Source: Cellulomonas avistercoris (GTDB lineage Bacteria > Actinomycetota > Actinomycetes > Actinomycetales > Cellulomonadaceae). From it: a DNA stretch of 64,000 nucleotides. Shown here piece after piece: positions 54,707-63,940 of this stretch. Within the stretch, counting starts at the first letter, position 1; each line of letters begins with the position of its first letter. The DNA lies in assembly GCF_014836445.1 (NCBI RefSeq), contig NZ_JACSQV010000005.1:68796-132795 (forward strand). The letters run 5' to 3'. Below the pieces are notes generated by a model. That model saw only the letters and a program-made list of their open reading frames with translations. It was not told where the DNA came from and searched no databases. The position numbers and the translations under genes are program-made.

Positions 54707-56602
54707 TTGCCGATCCCGTCCGCCACCGCCGCCGAGGCGATCCGTCCCTCGGCGACCGCTCCCGAGCTGCTGCGCAACTTCTGCATCATCGCGCACATCG
54801 ACCACGGCAAGTCGACGCTCGCCGACCGGATGCTGCAGCTGACGGGTGTCGTGGACGCGCGCGCCATGCGTGCGCAGTACCTCGACCGCATGGACATCGA
54901 GCGCGAGCGCGGCATCACGATCAAGTCGCAGGCCGTCCGCATGCCGTGGGGCGTCGCGGACGCCTCCGGGACCGTGCAGCCTTACGCGCTGAACATGATC
55001 GACACGCCGGGCCACGTCGACTTCACCTACGAGGTGTCGCGCTCGCTCGCGGCGTGCGAGGGCGCCGTGCTGCTCGTCGACGCCGCGCAGGGCATCGAGG
55101 CGCAGACGCTCGCGAACCTGTACCTCGCGATGGAGAACGACCTCCAGATCATCCCCGTGCTGAACAAGATCGACCTGCCGGCCGCCCAGCCGGACAAGTA
55201 CGCCGAGGAGCTGGCCAACCTCGTGGGCGGGGACCCGGCCGACGTGCTGCGGGTCTCGGGCAAGACCGGCGTGGGCGTCGAGCCGCTCCTCGACCGGATC
55301 GTCGAGCTCGTGCCGCCGCCCGTCGGTGACGCCGATGCGCCGGCCCGCGCCATGATCTTCGACTCGGTGTACGACACCTACCGCGGTGTCGTGACCTACG
55401 TGCGCGTCATCGACGGCCGGCTCGACCCGCGCGAGAAGATCGTCATGATGTCGACCCGCGCGACGCACGAGCTGCTCGAGATCGGCGTCACGTCGCCCGA
55501 GCCCGTGCCGACCAAGGGTCTCGGTGTCGGCGAGGTCGGGTACCTCATCACCGGGGTGAAGGACGTCCGGCAGTCGAAGGTCGGCGACACGGTCACGAAC
55601 AACGCCAAGCCCGCGTCCGAGGCGCTGGGCGGCTACTCCGAGCCCAAGCCGATGGTCTTCTCCGGGCTGTACCCCATCGACGGCTCGGACTACCCGGTAC
55701 TGCGCGAGGCCCTCGACAAGCTCAAGCTCAACGACGCGGCCCTCAACTACGAGCCCGAGACCTCGGTCGCGCTGGGCTTCGGCTTCCGCGTCGGGTTCCT
55801 GGGCCTGCTGCACCTCGAGATCGTGCGCGAGCGCCTCGAGCGCGAGTTCGACCTCGACCTCATCTCGACGGCGCCCAACGTCATCTACGACGTCACGCTC
55901 GAGGACCACACCGAGATCGTCGTCACGAACCCCAGCGAGTACCCCGCGGGCAAGATCCGCGAGGTGCGCGAGCCGATGGTCAAGGCCACCATCCTCACGC
56001 CGAGCGAGTTCGTCGGGACGATCATGGAGCTGTGCCAGGGCCGGCGCGGCGAGCTGCAGGGCATGGACTACCTGTCCGAGGAGCGCGTCGAGATGCGCTA
56101 CGTCCTGCCGATGGCCGAGATCGTGTTCGACTTCTTCGACCACCTCAAGTCCAAGACGCGCGGGTACGCGAGCCTGGACTACGAGCCCGCGGGCGACCAG
56201 GCGGCCGACCTCGTCAAGGTCGACATCCTGCTGCAGGGCGAGCAGGTCGACGCGTTCAGCGCCATCGTCCACAAGGACAAGGCCTACGCCTACGGCGTCT
56301 CGATGACCGCGAAGCTCAAGGAGCTCATCCCGCGGCAGCAGTTCGAGGTGCCGATCCAGGCCGCCATCGGCTCGCGCATCATCGCGCGCGAGACGATCCG
56401 GGCCATGCGCAAGGACGTCCTGGCCAAGTGCTACGGCGGCGACATCTCCCGCAAGCGCAAGCTCCTCGAGAAGCAGAAGGAGGGCAAGAAGCGCATGAAG
56501 ACGATCGGTCGGGTCGACGTGCCGCAGGAGGCCTTCATCGCGGCACTGTCGTCGGACGCCGCGGGCAGCAGCAAGGACGCGAAGGACGCGAAGAAGAAGT
56601 GA
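54707..56602 (+). CDS. lepA: Elongation factor 4 (LepA GTPase)
   Basis: LepA moves back-translocated ribosomes and helps assembly of the small subunit. The 631 residues contain P-loop [15 protein letters not shown], switch [44 protein letters not shown], and the LepA-specific C-terminal block ([40 protein letters not shown]). The TTG at 54707 is chosen because GGAG (54694-54697) lies nine bases upstream; it has no better alternative in this frame before the conserved start. Followed by hemW after 31 bases, a widely conserved pair. Confidence 0.97.
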   Translation: MPIPSATAAEAIRPSATAPELLRNFCIIAHIDHGKSTLADRMLQLTGVVDARAMRAQYLDRMDIERERGITIKSQAVRMPWGVADASGTVQPYALNMIDTPGHVDFTYEVSRSLAACEGAVLLVDAAQGIEAQTLANLYLAMENDLQIIPVLNKIDLPAAQPDKYAEELANLVGGDPADVLRVSGKTGVGVEPLLDRIVELVPPPVGDADAPARAMIFDSVYDTYRGVVTYVRVIDGRLDPREKIVMMSTRATHELLEIGVTSPEPVPTKGLGVGEVGYLITGVKDVRQSKVGDTVTNNAKPASEALGGYSEPKPMVFSGLYPIDGSDYPVLREALDKLKLNDAALNYEPETSVALGFGFRVGFLGLLHLEIVRERLEREFDLDLISTAPNVIYDVTLEDHTEIVVTNPSEYPAGKIREVREPMVKATILTPSEFVGTIMELCQGRRGELQGMDYLSEERVEMRYVLPMAEIVFDFFDHLKSKTRGYASLDYEPAGDQAADLVKVDILLQGEQVDAFSAIVHKDKAYAYGVSMTAKLKELIPRQQFEVPIQAAIGSRIIARETIRAMRKDVLAKCYGGDISRKRKLLEKQKEGKKRMKTIGRVDVPQEAFIAALSSDAAGSSKDAKDAKKK

Positions 56603-56633
56603 GCCGGCGGCACCCCCGCGCGGGGGGCCTGCG

Positions 56634-57872
56634 GTGAGCCCTGCGCTGCCCGAGGGCGACCCCGCGCCGCCGGACGGCGCGCTGCCCGTCTCGGCCGCGC
56701 GGGGCGCCGACGCGCGCGCGTTCGGCGTGTACCTGCACGTGCCGTTCTGCGCGGTGCGGTGCGGGTACTGCGACTTCAACACCTACACCGCCACCGAGCT
56801 CGGTGGCGGTGCGAGCCTCGCGGCGTACGCCACGACGGCGCTCGGGGAGATCGCGCTCGCGGACCGTGTGCTGCGCACGGCGGGGCTGCCTGCGCGGCCC
56901 GTCGCCACGGTGTTCGTGGGTGGCGGGACCCCGACGCTGCTGCCCGTCGACGACCTCGTCCGGCTGCTGGACGGTGTGCGCACCACCTGGGGCCTGGCCC
57001 CGGGCGCCGAGGTCACGACCGAGGCCAACCCCGACTCCGTGACCCCCGACGGCCTGGCGCGGCTCGCGGCGGCGGGCTTCACGCGCGTGTCGTTCGGCAT
57101 GCAGTCCGCCGTGCCGCACGTGCTGCGCACCCTCGAGCGCACGCACGACCCCGCACGCGTCCCCGACGTCGTGCGCTGGGCGCGCGACGCGGGCCTGCGG
57201 GTCTCGCTCGACCTCATCTACGGCACGCCGGGGGAGTCGCTCGACGACTGGCGGCGGTCCGTGGAGGTCGCGCTCGCCACGGGCGTCGACCACGTCAGCG
57301 CCTACGCGCTCGTCGTCGAGGCGGGGACGCGGATGGCCGTGCAGGTGCGCCGCGGCGAGCTGACCCTGCCGGACGAGGACGACCAGGCCGCGAAGTACGA
57401 GCTGGCGGACGACCTGCTGACCGGCGCGGGACTGCACTGGTACGAGGTGAGCAACTGGGCGCGCACGCCCGACGACGCCTCACGCCACAACCTCGGCTAC
57501 TGGCGCGGTGACGACTGGTGGGGCGTCGGGCCCGGCGCGCACAGCCACGTGGGCGGCGTCCGGTGGTGGAACGTCAAGCACCCCCGCGCCTACGCCGACC
57601 GGCTGGCGCGCGGGCTGAGCCCGGCCGCCGGTCGCGAGCTCGTCGCCGGTGACACCGCTGCGCTCGAGCGCGTCATGCTCGGGGTCCGCATCGCCGAGGG
57701 CCTGCCGCTGCAGGACGTGCCGGCAGCCACCCGGCCCGCGGTGGCCGGGCTCGTCGCCGACGGACTCGTGGACGCGCGCGCCGCCCTGGGCGCCGACGGG
57801 CCGCGCCGGGTCGTCCTCACGCGGCGCGGCCGCCTGCTCGCCGACGCCGTGGTCCGGGCGCTCGTCGTCTGA
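56634..57872 (+). CDS. hemW: Radical SAM protein HemW (haem chaperone)
   Basis: HemW is a radical SAM protein, formerly annotated as oxygen-independent coproporphyrinogen oxidase, now seen as a haem chaperone. The 412 residues carry the iron-sulfur motif CAVRCGYC (Cys39, 43, 46), FVGGGTPTLLP, TTEANPDSVTP, ERVSFGMQS-like TRVSFGMQSAVPHVLRTLER and DLIYGTPGES. The extra Cys of HemN proteins (CxxxCxxCxC) is absent: after YC comes Asp, so HemW fits better than HemN. GTG start, 31 bases after lepA. Confidence 0.95.
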   Translation: MSPALPEGDPAPPDGALPVSAARGADARAFGVYLHVPFCAVRCGYCDFNTYTATELGGGASLAAYATTALGEIALADRVLRTAGLPARPVATVFVGGGTPTLLPVDDLVRLLDGVRTTWGLAPGAEVTTEANPDSVTPDGLARLAAAGFTRVSFGMQSAVPHVLRTLERTHDPARVPDVVRWARDAGLRVSLDLIYGTPGESLDDWRRSVEVALATGVDHVSAYALVVEAGTRMAVQVRRGELTLPDEDDQAAKYELADDLLTGAGLHWYEVSNWARTPDDASRHNLGYWRGDDWWGVGPGAHSHVGGVRWWNVKHPRAYADRLARGLSPAAGRELVAGDTAALERVMLGVRIAEGLPLQDVPAATRPAVAGLVADGLVDARAALGADGPRRVVLTRRGRLLADAVVRALVV

Positions 57873-57906
57873 CGGGCCGCCACCGGGACGTCCGCGACCG
57901 TCGGCC

Positions 57907-58287
57907 TCAGGTGACCAGGCGCAGCGTGGCGGGGTAGCGGTACCACTCCCACCGGTTCGCCGCGACGGCGGCCACGATGCACAGCACGACCCAGGCGACG
58001 AGCACGCCGAGCAGGAGCGGCGTCGCCACGCCGAAGGTGACCACCGTGAGGACGGCTGCCGCGACGAGCGCGAGCAGCGCCGTGATCTGGAAGTTGAGCG
58101 ACTCCTTGGCGTGGTGCTCGAGGAACGCGCCACGGCCACGGAACACCAGCCAGACGACCAGCGGCACGACGAAGCCTGGTCCGAGCAGCGGCAGCACGTG
58201 CACGAGGATCGCCCACGTGCGCTCCTCATCGGGGCGCAGCGGCGGCGCCGGGGGCGGCGGCGTCCACGCCGGGGGTGCGGCGCTCAC
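57907..58287 (-). CDS. DUF4870-type small membrane protein (second of pair)
   Basis: The 126-residue protein has a Pro-rich start (PPAWTPPPPAPPLRPDEERT) and then membrane helices WAILVHVLPLLGPGFVVPLV, LVFRGRGAFLEHHAKESLNF (interface with the conserved ESLNFQ) and ALLALVAAAVLTVVTFGVAT. This is the DUF4870 pattern. Its GTG overlaps the end of the preceding homologue (GTGA), so they are co-translated. Role unknown. Confidence 0.85.
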   Translation of the reverse strand: MSAAPPAWTPPPPAPPLRPDEERTWAILVHVLPLLGPGFVVPLVVWLVFRGRGAFLEHHAKESLNFQITALLALVAAAVLTVVTFGVATPLLLGVLVAWVVLCIVAAVAANRWEWYRYPATLRLVT

Positions 58288-58661
58288 CGGACCAGCTCGA
58301 GGCTGAACGGGTACCGGTACGACCCGCCGCGGTACGCGGCCGCCGCGGCGAGGATCGAGAGCACGAGCGCGACGATCCCGACCGCGAGCTTGCCGATCCA
58401 CCCGACGACGCCGATGACCGGGAACTGCTCGACGACGTGCAGGACGACCATCGCGATGAGCGCGGTCAGCTGGAAGTTCAGCGCCACGCGCGCCTCCCGG
58501 GCGACGGCCGGGTCCTGGTCACGCTGAACGAGCCACACGACGAGCGAGGCCACCCACCCGACGAAGAGGTAGGTCAGCACGCCGCCGAGGTGGGCGACCA
58601 TCGCGAGGGTCGCGCCCTGCGCGGACCGCGCGGGCGGGATGGGACGAGGGTCGTAGGACAC
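58284..58661 (-). CDS. DUF4870-type small membrane protein (first of pair)
   Basis: The 125-residue homologue starts SYDPRPIPPARSAQGATLAM and shows GVLTYLFVGWVASLVVWLVQ, DPAVAREARVALNFQLTALI and VVGWIGKLAVGIVALVLSIL, two or three membrane helices around the conserved RVALNFQ motif. Together with its partner it makes a duplicated DUF4870 pair, probably a small membrane complex. GTG start with GGAGAC close upstream. Confidence 0.85.
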   Translation of the reverse strand: MSYDPRPIPPARSAQGATLAMVAHLGGVLTYLFVGWVASLVVWLVQRDQDPAVAREARVALNFQLTALIAMVVLHVVEQFPVIGVVGWIGKLAVGIVALVLSILAAAAAYRGGSYRYPFSLELVR

Positions 58662-58792
58662 GTGCGTCTCCCGGGGTCGTCGGTGGTGCGGTCACGGCGC
58701 TGCGACGTCGCAGGTCGTCGCAGGCGGCGGACGCCGCGCCCCGCAGCGTACCGGCGCGGTGCAGGACGCGCGCCGTCGTGCGGCGCGGTGCC

Positions 58793-58822
58793 TTGACACC
58801 TTCTGAGACGTTTCGGTTCGCT
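58793..58822 (+). promoter_or_regulatory. Candidate promoter before the proline-rich membrane protein
   Basis: TTGACA (58793-58798) is a perfect -35 hexamer; TTCGCT 18 bases later is a poor -10, so the assignment is weak. TSS would lie about 40 bases before the ATG. Confidence 0.4.
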
Positions 58823-58868
58823 GTCGTCCGGGACGTGTCCACGTCCCGCCAGGTGCCAGGAGGCCCGC

Positions 58869-59828
58869 ATGACCGAGAACCCCGGCGGGACCCCGCCGAG
58901 CGACGACGACCCGAGCGTCCCGCCGCCGCCCCCACCCGCCTACGGGCAGCCGACGGGCGGTGTCCCGCCGACGCCGCCCCCCGCCGAGGGCGGCTACCCG
59001 CCGCCCGCGTACGGCACGCCGGGCGGCCCGCCCGGCGCCTACCCGCCGCCCGGCTCGCCCTACGGACAGCCCGGGCCCCAGCAGCCCTACGGGCAGCAGC
59101 CGTACGGGCAGCAGCCGTACGGGCAGCCGTACGTCCCGCCGCCCGGCCAGGTCGACATCGGCGCCGGCTTCTCGTGGGCGTTCTCGAAGTTCGGCCAGAA
59201 CTGGGCGGCGTTCGTCCTGGGCGGGCTCGCCTGGTTCGTCGTCATCGCCGTGGTCGCCGTCATCGGGCTGGGCCTCGTCGGGGGCGCCGCGGCGCTCACG
59301 GGCGGTCGGGACGGTGTCGCGGGCGCTGCCGCGGGGGTCGGTGCGTCGATCGGCATCGCGATCTTCGTGGCGCTCATGGTGCTGCTGCTGGTGCTCTTCA
59401 GCGCCGCGTTCATCAAGGCGGCGCTGCGGGTCGCGGACGGGCGCGCGCTGTCGGTCGGCGACCTGTTCGACACGTCGTACGCCGGGCAGCTCGTCGTCCT
59501 GGCGCTCATCCTCGGCGCCGTCGGCCTGGTCGCGAGCTTCATCCCCATCATCGGGCAGCTCGCGTTCGTCGTCGTCGGCTTCTTCGTGTTCTACGCCGTC
59601 GTCGCCATCGTCGAGCGCGGCCAGAGCGCCGTCGAGGCCATCCGGACCAGCGTGGCGCTGCAGACGCGCGACCTGGGCACGGGCGTGCTCGTGTACCTGG
59701 TCGTCGCGGTCGTCAGCTGGATCGGGACCGCGGTCTGCGGCATCGGCGTGCTCGTGTCGCTGCCCGTGGGCGCGCTGCTCACGGTCTACGCGTACCGGCG
59801 GCTGACGGGCGGCCAGATCGCCGCCTGA
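58869..59828 (+). CDS. Membrane protein with proline-rich, YGQQ-repeat N-terminal arm
   Basis: The 319-residue protein starts with about 95 residues of Pro/Gly-rich disorder, including tandem PYGQQ units (five PYGQ-type steps). A conserved start GAGFSWAFSKFGQNWAAFVL of the membrane part follows, with four to five helices, among them WFVVIAVVAVIGLGLVGGAA, IGIAIFVALMVLLLVLFSAA and IIGQLAFVVVGFFVFYAVVA. The membrane domain resembles DUF7847/YciC-like or GtrA-adjacent families only loosely; I do not assign one. RBS AGGAGG nine bases upstream. A terminator follows directly. Confidence 0.82.
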   Translation: MTENPGGTPPSDDDPSVPPPPPPAYGQPTGGVPPTPPPAEGGYPPPAYGTPGGPPGAYPPPGSPYGQPGPQQPYGQQPYGQQPYGQPYVPPPGQVDIGAGFSWAFSKFGQNWAAFVLGGLAWFVVIAVVAVIGLGLVGGAAALTGGRDGVAGAAAGVGASIGIAIFVALMVLLLVLFSAAFIKAALRVADGRALSVGDLFDTSYAGQLVVLALILGAVGLVASFIPIIGQLAFVVVGFFVFYAVVAIVERGQSAVEAIRTSVALQTRDLGTGVLVYLVVAVVSWIGTAVCGIGVLVSLPVGALLTVYAYRRLTGGQIAA

Positions 59829-59838
59829 CGTCCGGTCC

Positions 59839-59875
59839 GTGCGTGGGGCCCGTCCGCTCGACGGGCCCCACGCAC
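59839..59875 (+). terminator. Perfect hairpin terminator
   Basis: GTGCGTGGGGCCCGTC, loop CGCTC, GACGGGCCCCACGCAC: 16-bp perfect stem, ten bases after the membrane-protein stop, convergent with the DUF3097 gene. Confidence 0.85.
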
Positions 59876-59881
59876 GCGCCG

Positions 59882-60751
59882 TCAGGCCGTGACGAAGTCG
59901 ATGAGCTCCTCGACGCGGCCCAGCAGGCTGGGCTCGAGGTCGGCGTAGGACCGCACGGACCGCAGGATGCGCTGCCACGCCCGTGCGACGTCCGCCTGGT
60001 CCGCGGCCGGCCACCCGAGCTCGCGCAGGATCCCGCGCTTCCACTCGGTGCCGCGCTCGATCGTCGGCCAGGCCTCCAGACCGACGCGCTGCGGCCGGAC
60101 GGCCTGCCAGACGTCGACGTAGGGGTGGCCGAGGACGCGCACCGTGCCCGCGGGCACCGTGCGCAGCGCGTCGGCCGCGAGCCGGCTCTCCTTGGACCCC
60201 GGCACCAGGTGGTCGACGAGGACGCCGACCCGCCGGTCGGCCGTCGGACCGAAGTCGCGCAGCGCGTCCGCCAGGTTGTCCACGCCGTCGAGCAGCTCGA
60301 CCACGACGCCCTCGACGCGCAGGTCGTCGCCCCACACCTTCTCGACGAGCTCGGCGTCGTGCTTGCCCTCGACCCAGATCCGCGAGCCGCGCGCGACGCG
60401 CGCGGGCGCGTCGGGCACGGCCACCGAGCCCGACGCGGTCCGCGTCGGACGCGCCGGTGCCCGGGTCGTCACGGGAGCCGTCAGGACGACCGGCTCGCCG
60501 TCGACCCAGAACCCCGGCCCGAGCCGGAACGTGCGGGTCCGGCCGCGGCGGTCCTCCAGCACGACGACGTGCAGCCCGCCCGACTTCTCGACGCGGACCA
60601 CCGCACCGACCCAGCCGGTCTCGACGTCCTCGACGACCAGCCCGCGCTCGGCGGGCTGCTCGCGCGACGAGCGCGGGGCGCGGTGGTGGGTGGCACGGGA
60701 CGTGGCGCCGGCACCCGCGAGCACGTCGGAGCCGTATCGGTCGTCGGTCAC
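59882..60751 (-). CDS. DUF3097 protein, function unknown
   Basis: The 289-residue protein belongs to the actinobacterial DUF3097 family, recognised by GLVVEDVETGWVGAVVRVEK, RTFRLGPGFWVDGEPVVLT, GSRIWVEGKHDAELVEKVWG, RVGVLVDHLVPGSKESRLAA and HPYVDVWQAVRPQRVGLEAW. The middle, with WVEGKHDAELVEKVWG and VLVDHLVPGSKES, has the look of a Toprim-like nuclease core (Glu and Asp-rich strands), which would fit nucleic-acid processing; this is inference. TAGAGT sits six bases before the GTG. Confidence 0.9.
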   Translation of the reverse strand: MTDDRYGSDVLAGAGATSRATHHRAPRSSREQPAERGLVVEDVETGWVGAVVRVEKSGGLHVVVLEDRRGRTRTFRLGPGFWVDGEPVVLTAPVTTRAPARPTRTASGSVAVPDAPARVARGSRIWVEGKHDAELVEKVWGDDLRVEGVVVELLDGVDNLADALRDFGPTADRRVGVLVDHLVPGSKESRLAADALRTVPAGTVRVLGHPYVDVWQAVRPQRVGLEAWPTIERGTEWKRGILRELGWPAADQADVARAWQRILRSVRSYADLEPSLLGRVEELIDFVTA

Positions 60752-60757
60752 GCGGGC

Positions 60758-60763
60758 ACTCTA
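60758..60763 (-). promoter_or_regulatory. Leaderless -10 box of the DUF3097 gene
   Basis: TAGAGT on the minus strand, six bases before GTG. Confidence 0.6.
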
Positions 60764-60829
60764 GGAGCCGTGCCGCGTGGCCGTCACGGCGACGCGCGGT
60801 GCCGCCCCGGGTGCACCGGCCCGACCGCG

Positions 60830-60861
60830 TAGAATTGGCACTCGGCCGGTCCGAGTGCTAC
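60830..60861 (+). promoter_or_regulatory. CIRCE operator with overlapping -10 box
   Basis: TTGGCACTC-N9-GAGTGCTAC (60835-60861) is a near-perfect CIRCE element, the HrcA operator (consensus TTAGCACTC-N9-GAGTGCTAA, two mismatches). TAGAAT (60830-60835) overlaps its first base, so HrcA would block initiation directly. Confidence 0.9.
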
Positions 60862-60934
60862 GCCGGACGGCCGGGGGCGACCGCACGAGGCGGTCGCACG
60901 TACGGTGTGGACCCCGGGGGACGGAGGGAGCGAC

Positions 60935-61957
60935 ATGAGCGAGGACCGGCGGCTGGACGTGCTGCGCGCGATCGTCGAGGACTACGTCGCGACCCGCGAG
61001 CCCGTCGGGTCGCGTGCCCTGGCCGAGCGGCACGCGCTGGGCGTCTCGCCCGCGACCATCCGCAACGACATGGCCGCCCTCGAGGAGGCCGGTCTGATCG
61101 TGCAGCCCCACACCTCCGCCGGCCGTGTGCCGACGGAGCTCGGCTACCGCGAGTTCGTCGACCGGCTCTCGGGCGTGCGGGCGCTGTCCGCGGCCGAGAA
61201 GCGCGCGATCGGCACGCTCCTCGAGGAGGCCGTCGACCTCGACGACGTGATGGACCGCGCCGTGCGGCTGATCGCCCAGCTGACCCACCAGGTGGCGGTC
61301 GTCCAGTACCCGTCGCTGCGGCGCTCGGCGCTGCGGCACGTCGAGCTGGTCCCCGTGGGCGCGCGCCACCTCCTCGTGGTCATCATCACGACGACGGGCC
61401 GCGTCGAGCAGCGCACGATCGAGCTGACGGCCGACCTCGACGAGAGCGTCGTCGCGCGGCTGCGCCTGCGGCTCAACGTCGTCGCGGCGGGCCTGCGGCT
61501 CGCCGACCTCGACACGGCGCTCGACGCGCTGGCGGAGGAGTTCGAGCCGGACGGTGCCGACCTCGTCCGCGCGGTCGTGGCCGTCGTCGCCGAGACGGTG
61601 GCGCAGGAGCGCGAGGAGCGCGTGATCGTCGCGGGCGCCTCGCACCTGGCCCGCAGCGCCGGCGCGGACTTCCCGCACACCATCGGCCCCGTGCTGGAGG
61701 CGCTGGAGGAGCAGGTCGTCCTGCTGCGCCTGCTGTCCGAGATGGCCGAGGACTCGGCGGGCGTCGCCGTGCGCATCGGCCGGGAGACGCAGCTCGAGGG
61801 CCTCGCCGAGACGAGCATCGTCACCAGCGGCTACGGCGGTGACGGCTCGTCCGTCGCCGTCCTGGGGTCGGTCGGCCCCCTGCGCATGGACTATCCCCAG
61901 ACCATGGCGGCGGTCCGAGCCGTCGCCCGGTACCTCACCCGGATCCTCGCGGGCTGA
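60935..61957 (+). CDS. hrcA: Heat-inducible repressor HrcA
   Basis: HrcA represses chaperone genes by binding CIRCE and is released when GroEL is busy with unfolded protein. The 340 residues start with the winged helix [20 protein letters not shown] and [20 protein letters not shown], then [20 protein letters not shown] and the GAF-like central domain. ATG 60935 follows GGAGGGAG at eight to ten bases. The CIRCE operator at 60835 overlaps its own promoter, so it is autoregulated. dnaJ follows. Confidence 0.97.
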   Translation: MSEDRRLDVLRAIVEDYVATREPVGSRALAERHALGVSPATIRNDMAALEEAGLIVQPHTSAGRVPTELGYREFVDRLSGVRALSAAEKRAIGTLLEEAVDLDDVMDRAVRLIAQLTHQVAVVQYPSLRRSALRHVELVPVGARHLLVVIITTTGRVEQRTIELTADLDESVVARLRLRLNVVAAGLRLADLDTALDALAEEFEPDGADLVRAVVAVVAETVAQEREERVIVAGASHLARSAGADFPHTIGPVLEALEEQVVLLRLLSEMAEDSAGVAVRIGRETQLEGLAETSIVTSGYGGDGSSVAVLGSVGPLRMDYPQTMAAVRAVARYLTRILAG

Positions 61958-62042
61958 CCCCCACGCCACGCGTCCGCGCCTCCGGCGCGTCGCCCGCGGC
62001 CGGGTCCCCCCACGCACGAGCAGGAAGCGAGCAGCACGCCAC

Positions 62043-63167
62043 GTGACCGACTACTACGAGATCCTCGGCGTCCCGCGGGACGCGACGCCGGAGCAGATCA
62101 AGAAGGCCTACCGGCGGCTGGCGCGCGAGCTGCACCCCGACGTCTCGGGCACCGAGCCCGGGACGGACGACCGGTTCAAGGACGTGTCGCGCGCGTACGA
62201 CGTGCTCGGCAACCCCGAGAAGCGCCGCGCGTACGACATGGGCGCCGACCCCTCGTCGCCCGGCGGCGGCATGGGCGGCGGCTTCGGCTTCCAGGACATC
62301 TTCGAGACCTTCTTCGGCGCGGCCGGCGGCGGTGCACCGCGGGGCCCCGTGCCGCGTGCGCGGCGCGGGCAGGACGCGCTCGTGCGCCTCGACCTGGACC
62401 TGGCGGAGGCCGCGTTCGGCGTGCACCGCGAGGTGCAGGTCGACACCGCCGTGCTGTGCCCCACGTGCGGTGGTACGTGCTGCCGTCCCGGCACGTCGCC
62501 GCGCACCTGCGAGGTGTGCGGCGGGCGCGGGTCGGTGCAGCGCGTCGCGCGCTCGTTCCTCGGGCAGGTCATGACGACGCAGCCGTGCGCCGCGTGCCAC
62601 GGCTTCGGCACCGTGATCCCCGAGCCCTGCACCGAGTGCGCGGGCGAGGGCCGCGTGCGCTCGCGGCGCACGCTCTCGGTCGACGTCCCGGCGGGCGTGG
62701 ACACGGGGACGCGCATCAAGATGACCGGGCAGGGCGAGGTCGGCCCGGCGGGCGGTCCGCCCGGCGACGTCTACCTCGAGGTGCGCGAGCGCAAGCACGA
62801 GACGTTCGTCCGGCGCGGGGACGACCTGCACGCGACGCTCCAGGTGCCCATGACGGCGGCCGCGCTGGGCACGGTCGTGACGATGGAGACGCTCGACGGG
62901 CCGCAGGAGGTCGACCTGCGACCGGGCACGCAGCCGGGGCAGGTGCTGACGCTGCGCGGGCTCGGCGTGGGTCACCTGCACGTCGGCGGCCGTGGTGACC
63001 TGCACGTGCACGTCGAGGTCCAGGTGCCCGCACCCGCGGACGACGAGCAGGCCGACCTGCTGCGCCGCCTGGCGGTGCTGCGCGGCGAGGAGCGCCCCGA
63101 GGCGCGCCTCGCGGCGGCGAACCCGGGGATGTTCGCCAAGCTGCGCGACAAGCTCAGCGGCCGGTGA
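62043..63167 (+). CDS. dnaJ: Chaperone DnaJ (J-domain co-chaperone)
   Basis: DnaJ stimulates the ATPase of DnaK and delivers substrates. The 374 residues have the J domain with YYEILGVPRDATPEQIKKAY and HPD in ARELHPDVSG, a G/F-rich linker (GGGMGGGFGFQDIFETFFG), and four zinc-finger repeats: CPTCGGTC, CEVCGGRG, CAACHGFG and CTECAGEG. The first repeat replaces the last glycine with cysteine. The C-terminal substrate domain is complete. The GTG start rests on the conserved TDYYEILG; no strong RBS. It is the second, hrcA-linked DnaJ type of actinobacteria; its stop overlaps rsmE. Confidence 0.96.
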   Translation: MTDYYEILGVPRDATPEQIKKAYRRLARELHPDVSGTEPGTDDRFKDVSRAYDVLGNPEKRRAYDMGADPSSPGGGMGGGFGFQDIFETFFGAAGGGAPRGPVPRARRGQDALVRLDLDLAEAAFGVHREVQVDTAVLCPTCGGTCCRPGTSPRTCEVCGGRGSVQRVARSFLGQVMTTQPCAACHGFGTVIPEPCTECAGEGRVRSRRTLSVDVPAGVDTGTRIKMTGQGEVGPAGGPPGDVYLEVRERKHETFVRRGDDLHATLQVPMTAAALGTVVTMETLDGPQEVDLRPGTQPGQVLTLRGLGVGHLHVGGRGDLHVHVEVQVPAPADDEQADLLRRLAVLRGEERPEARLAAANPGMFAKLRDKLSGR

Positions 63168-63922
63168 GCGCCCCGGTCTTCGTCGTCGAGCCGGGCATGC
63201 TCGACGACGTGCGGGCCGGCGGGGAGTACCTGCTCGACGGCACCGAGGGCCGGCACGCGGGCGTCGTCCAGCGGCGCGGTGCGGGTGAGCGCGTCGACGT
63301 GGTCGACTGCGCGGGCGTCCGGCTCGTGGGGCGTGTGCGCGCCGCAGGCGCCGACGGCGTGCGGATCGACGTCGAGGACGTCGTCGTCGAGGACGCGCCC
63401 GCGCCGCGGTTGGTGCTCGTGCAGGCGCTCGCCAAGGGCGACCGGGACGAGCTCGCGATCGAGGCGGCCACCGAGGTCGGGGTCGACGTCGTCGTGCCGT
63501 GGCAGGCCGAGCGGTCCGTCGTGGTGTGGCGCGGGGAGCGGGCGCAGAAGAGCCGTGCGCGCTGGATCGGGACCGTCCGCACCGCGACCAAGCAGTCGCG
63601 GCGCGCACGGATGCCGGTCGTCGAGCAGGCGCTCGACGACGCGGGCCTCGTCGCGCGCGTCGGTGCGGTCGTCGCTGCCGACGGCGTCGTCGTGGTGCTG
63701 CACGAGTCCGCCACGTCGCCGCTGCACGAGGTCGCCCTCCCCGCGGGCGGCGAGGTCCTGGTCGTCGTGGGCCCCGAGGGTGGCATCAGCGACCGCGAGG
63801 TCGCGGCCCTCACCGCGGCCGGCGCCGTCGTGTGCCGGCTCGGCCCGCACGTCCTGCGCACGTCGACCGCGGGGCCCGTCGCACTGGCGATGCTCGCCGA
63901 CCGGCTGGGTCGCTGGGGCTGA
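63164..63922 (+). CDS. rsmE: 16S rRNA (uracil-1498-N3)-methyltransferase
   Basis: RsmE methylates U1498 in helix 44 of 16S rRNA. The 252-residue SPOUT-type enzyme starts SAPVFVVEPGMLDDVRAGGE with the RNA-binding PUA-like part (GRHAGVVQRRGAGERVDVVD), continues with ALAKGDRDELAIEAATEVGV, WQAERSVVVWRGERAQKS and ends with the knot PEGGISDREVAALTAAGAVV, RLGPHVLRTSTAGPVAL. The GTG overlaps the dnaJ stop (GTGA). hrcA-dnaJ-rsmE is a standard actinobacterial order. Confidence 0.97.
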   Translation: MSAPVFVVEPGMLDDVRAGGEYLLDGTEGRHAGVVQRRGAGERVDVVDCAGVRLVGRVRAAGADGVRIDVEDVVVEDAPAPRLVLVQALAKGDRDELAIEAATEVGVDVVVPWQAERSVVVWRGERAQKSRARWIGTVRTATKQSRRARMPVVEQALDDAGLVARVGAVVAADGVVVVLHESATSPLHEVALPAGGEVLVVVGPEGGISDREVAALTAAGAVVCRLGPHVLRTSTAGPVALAMLADRLGRWG

Positions 63923-63940
63923 GCCCCGGAACACCGGCGT

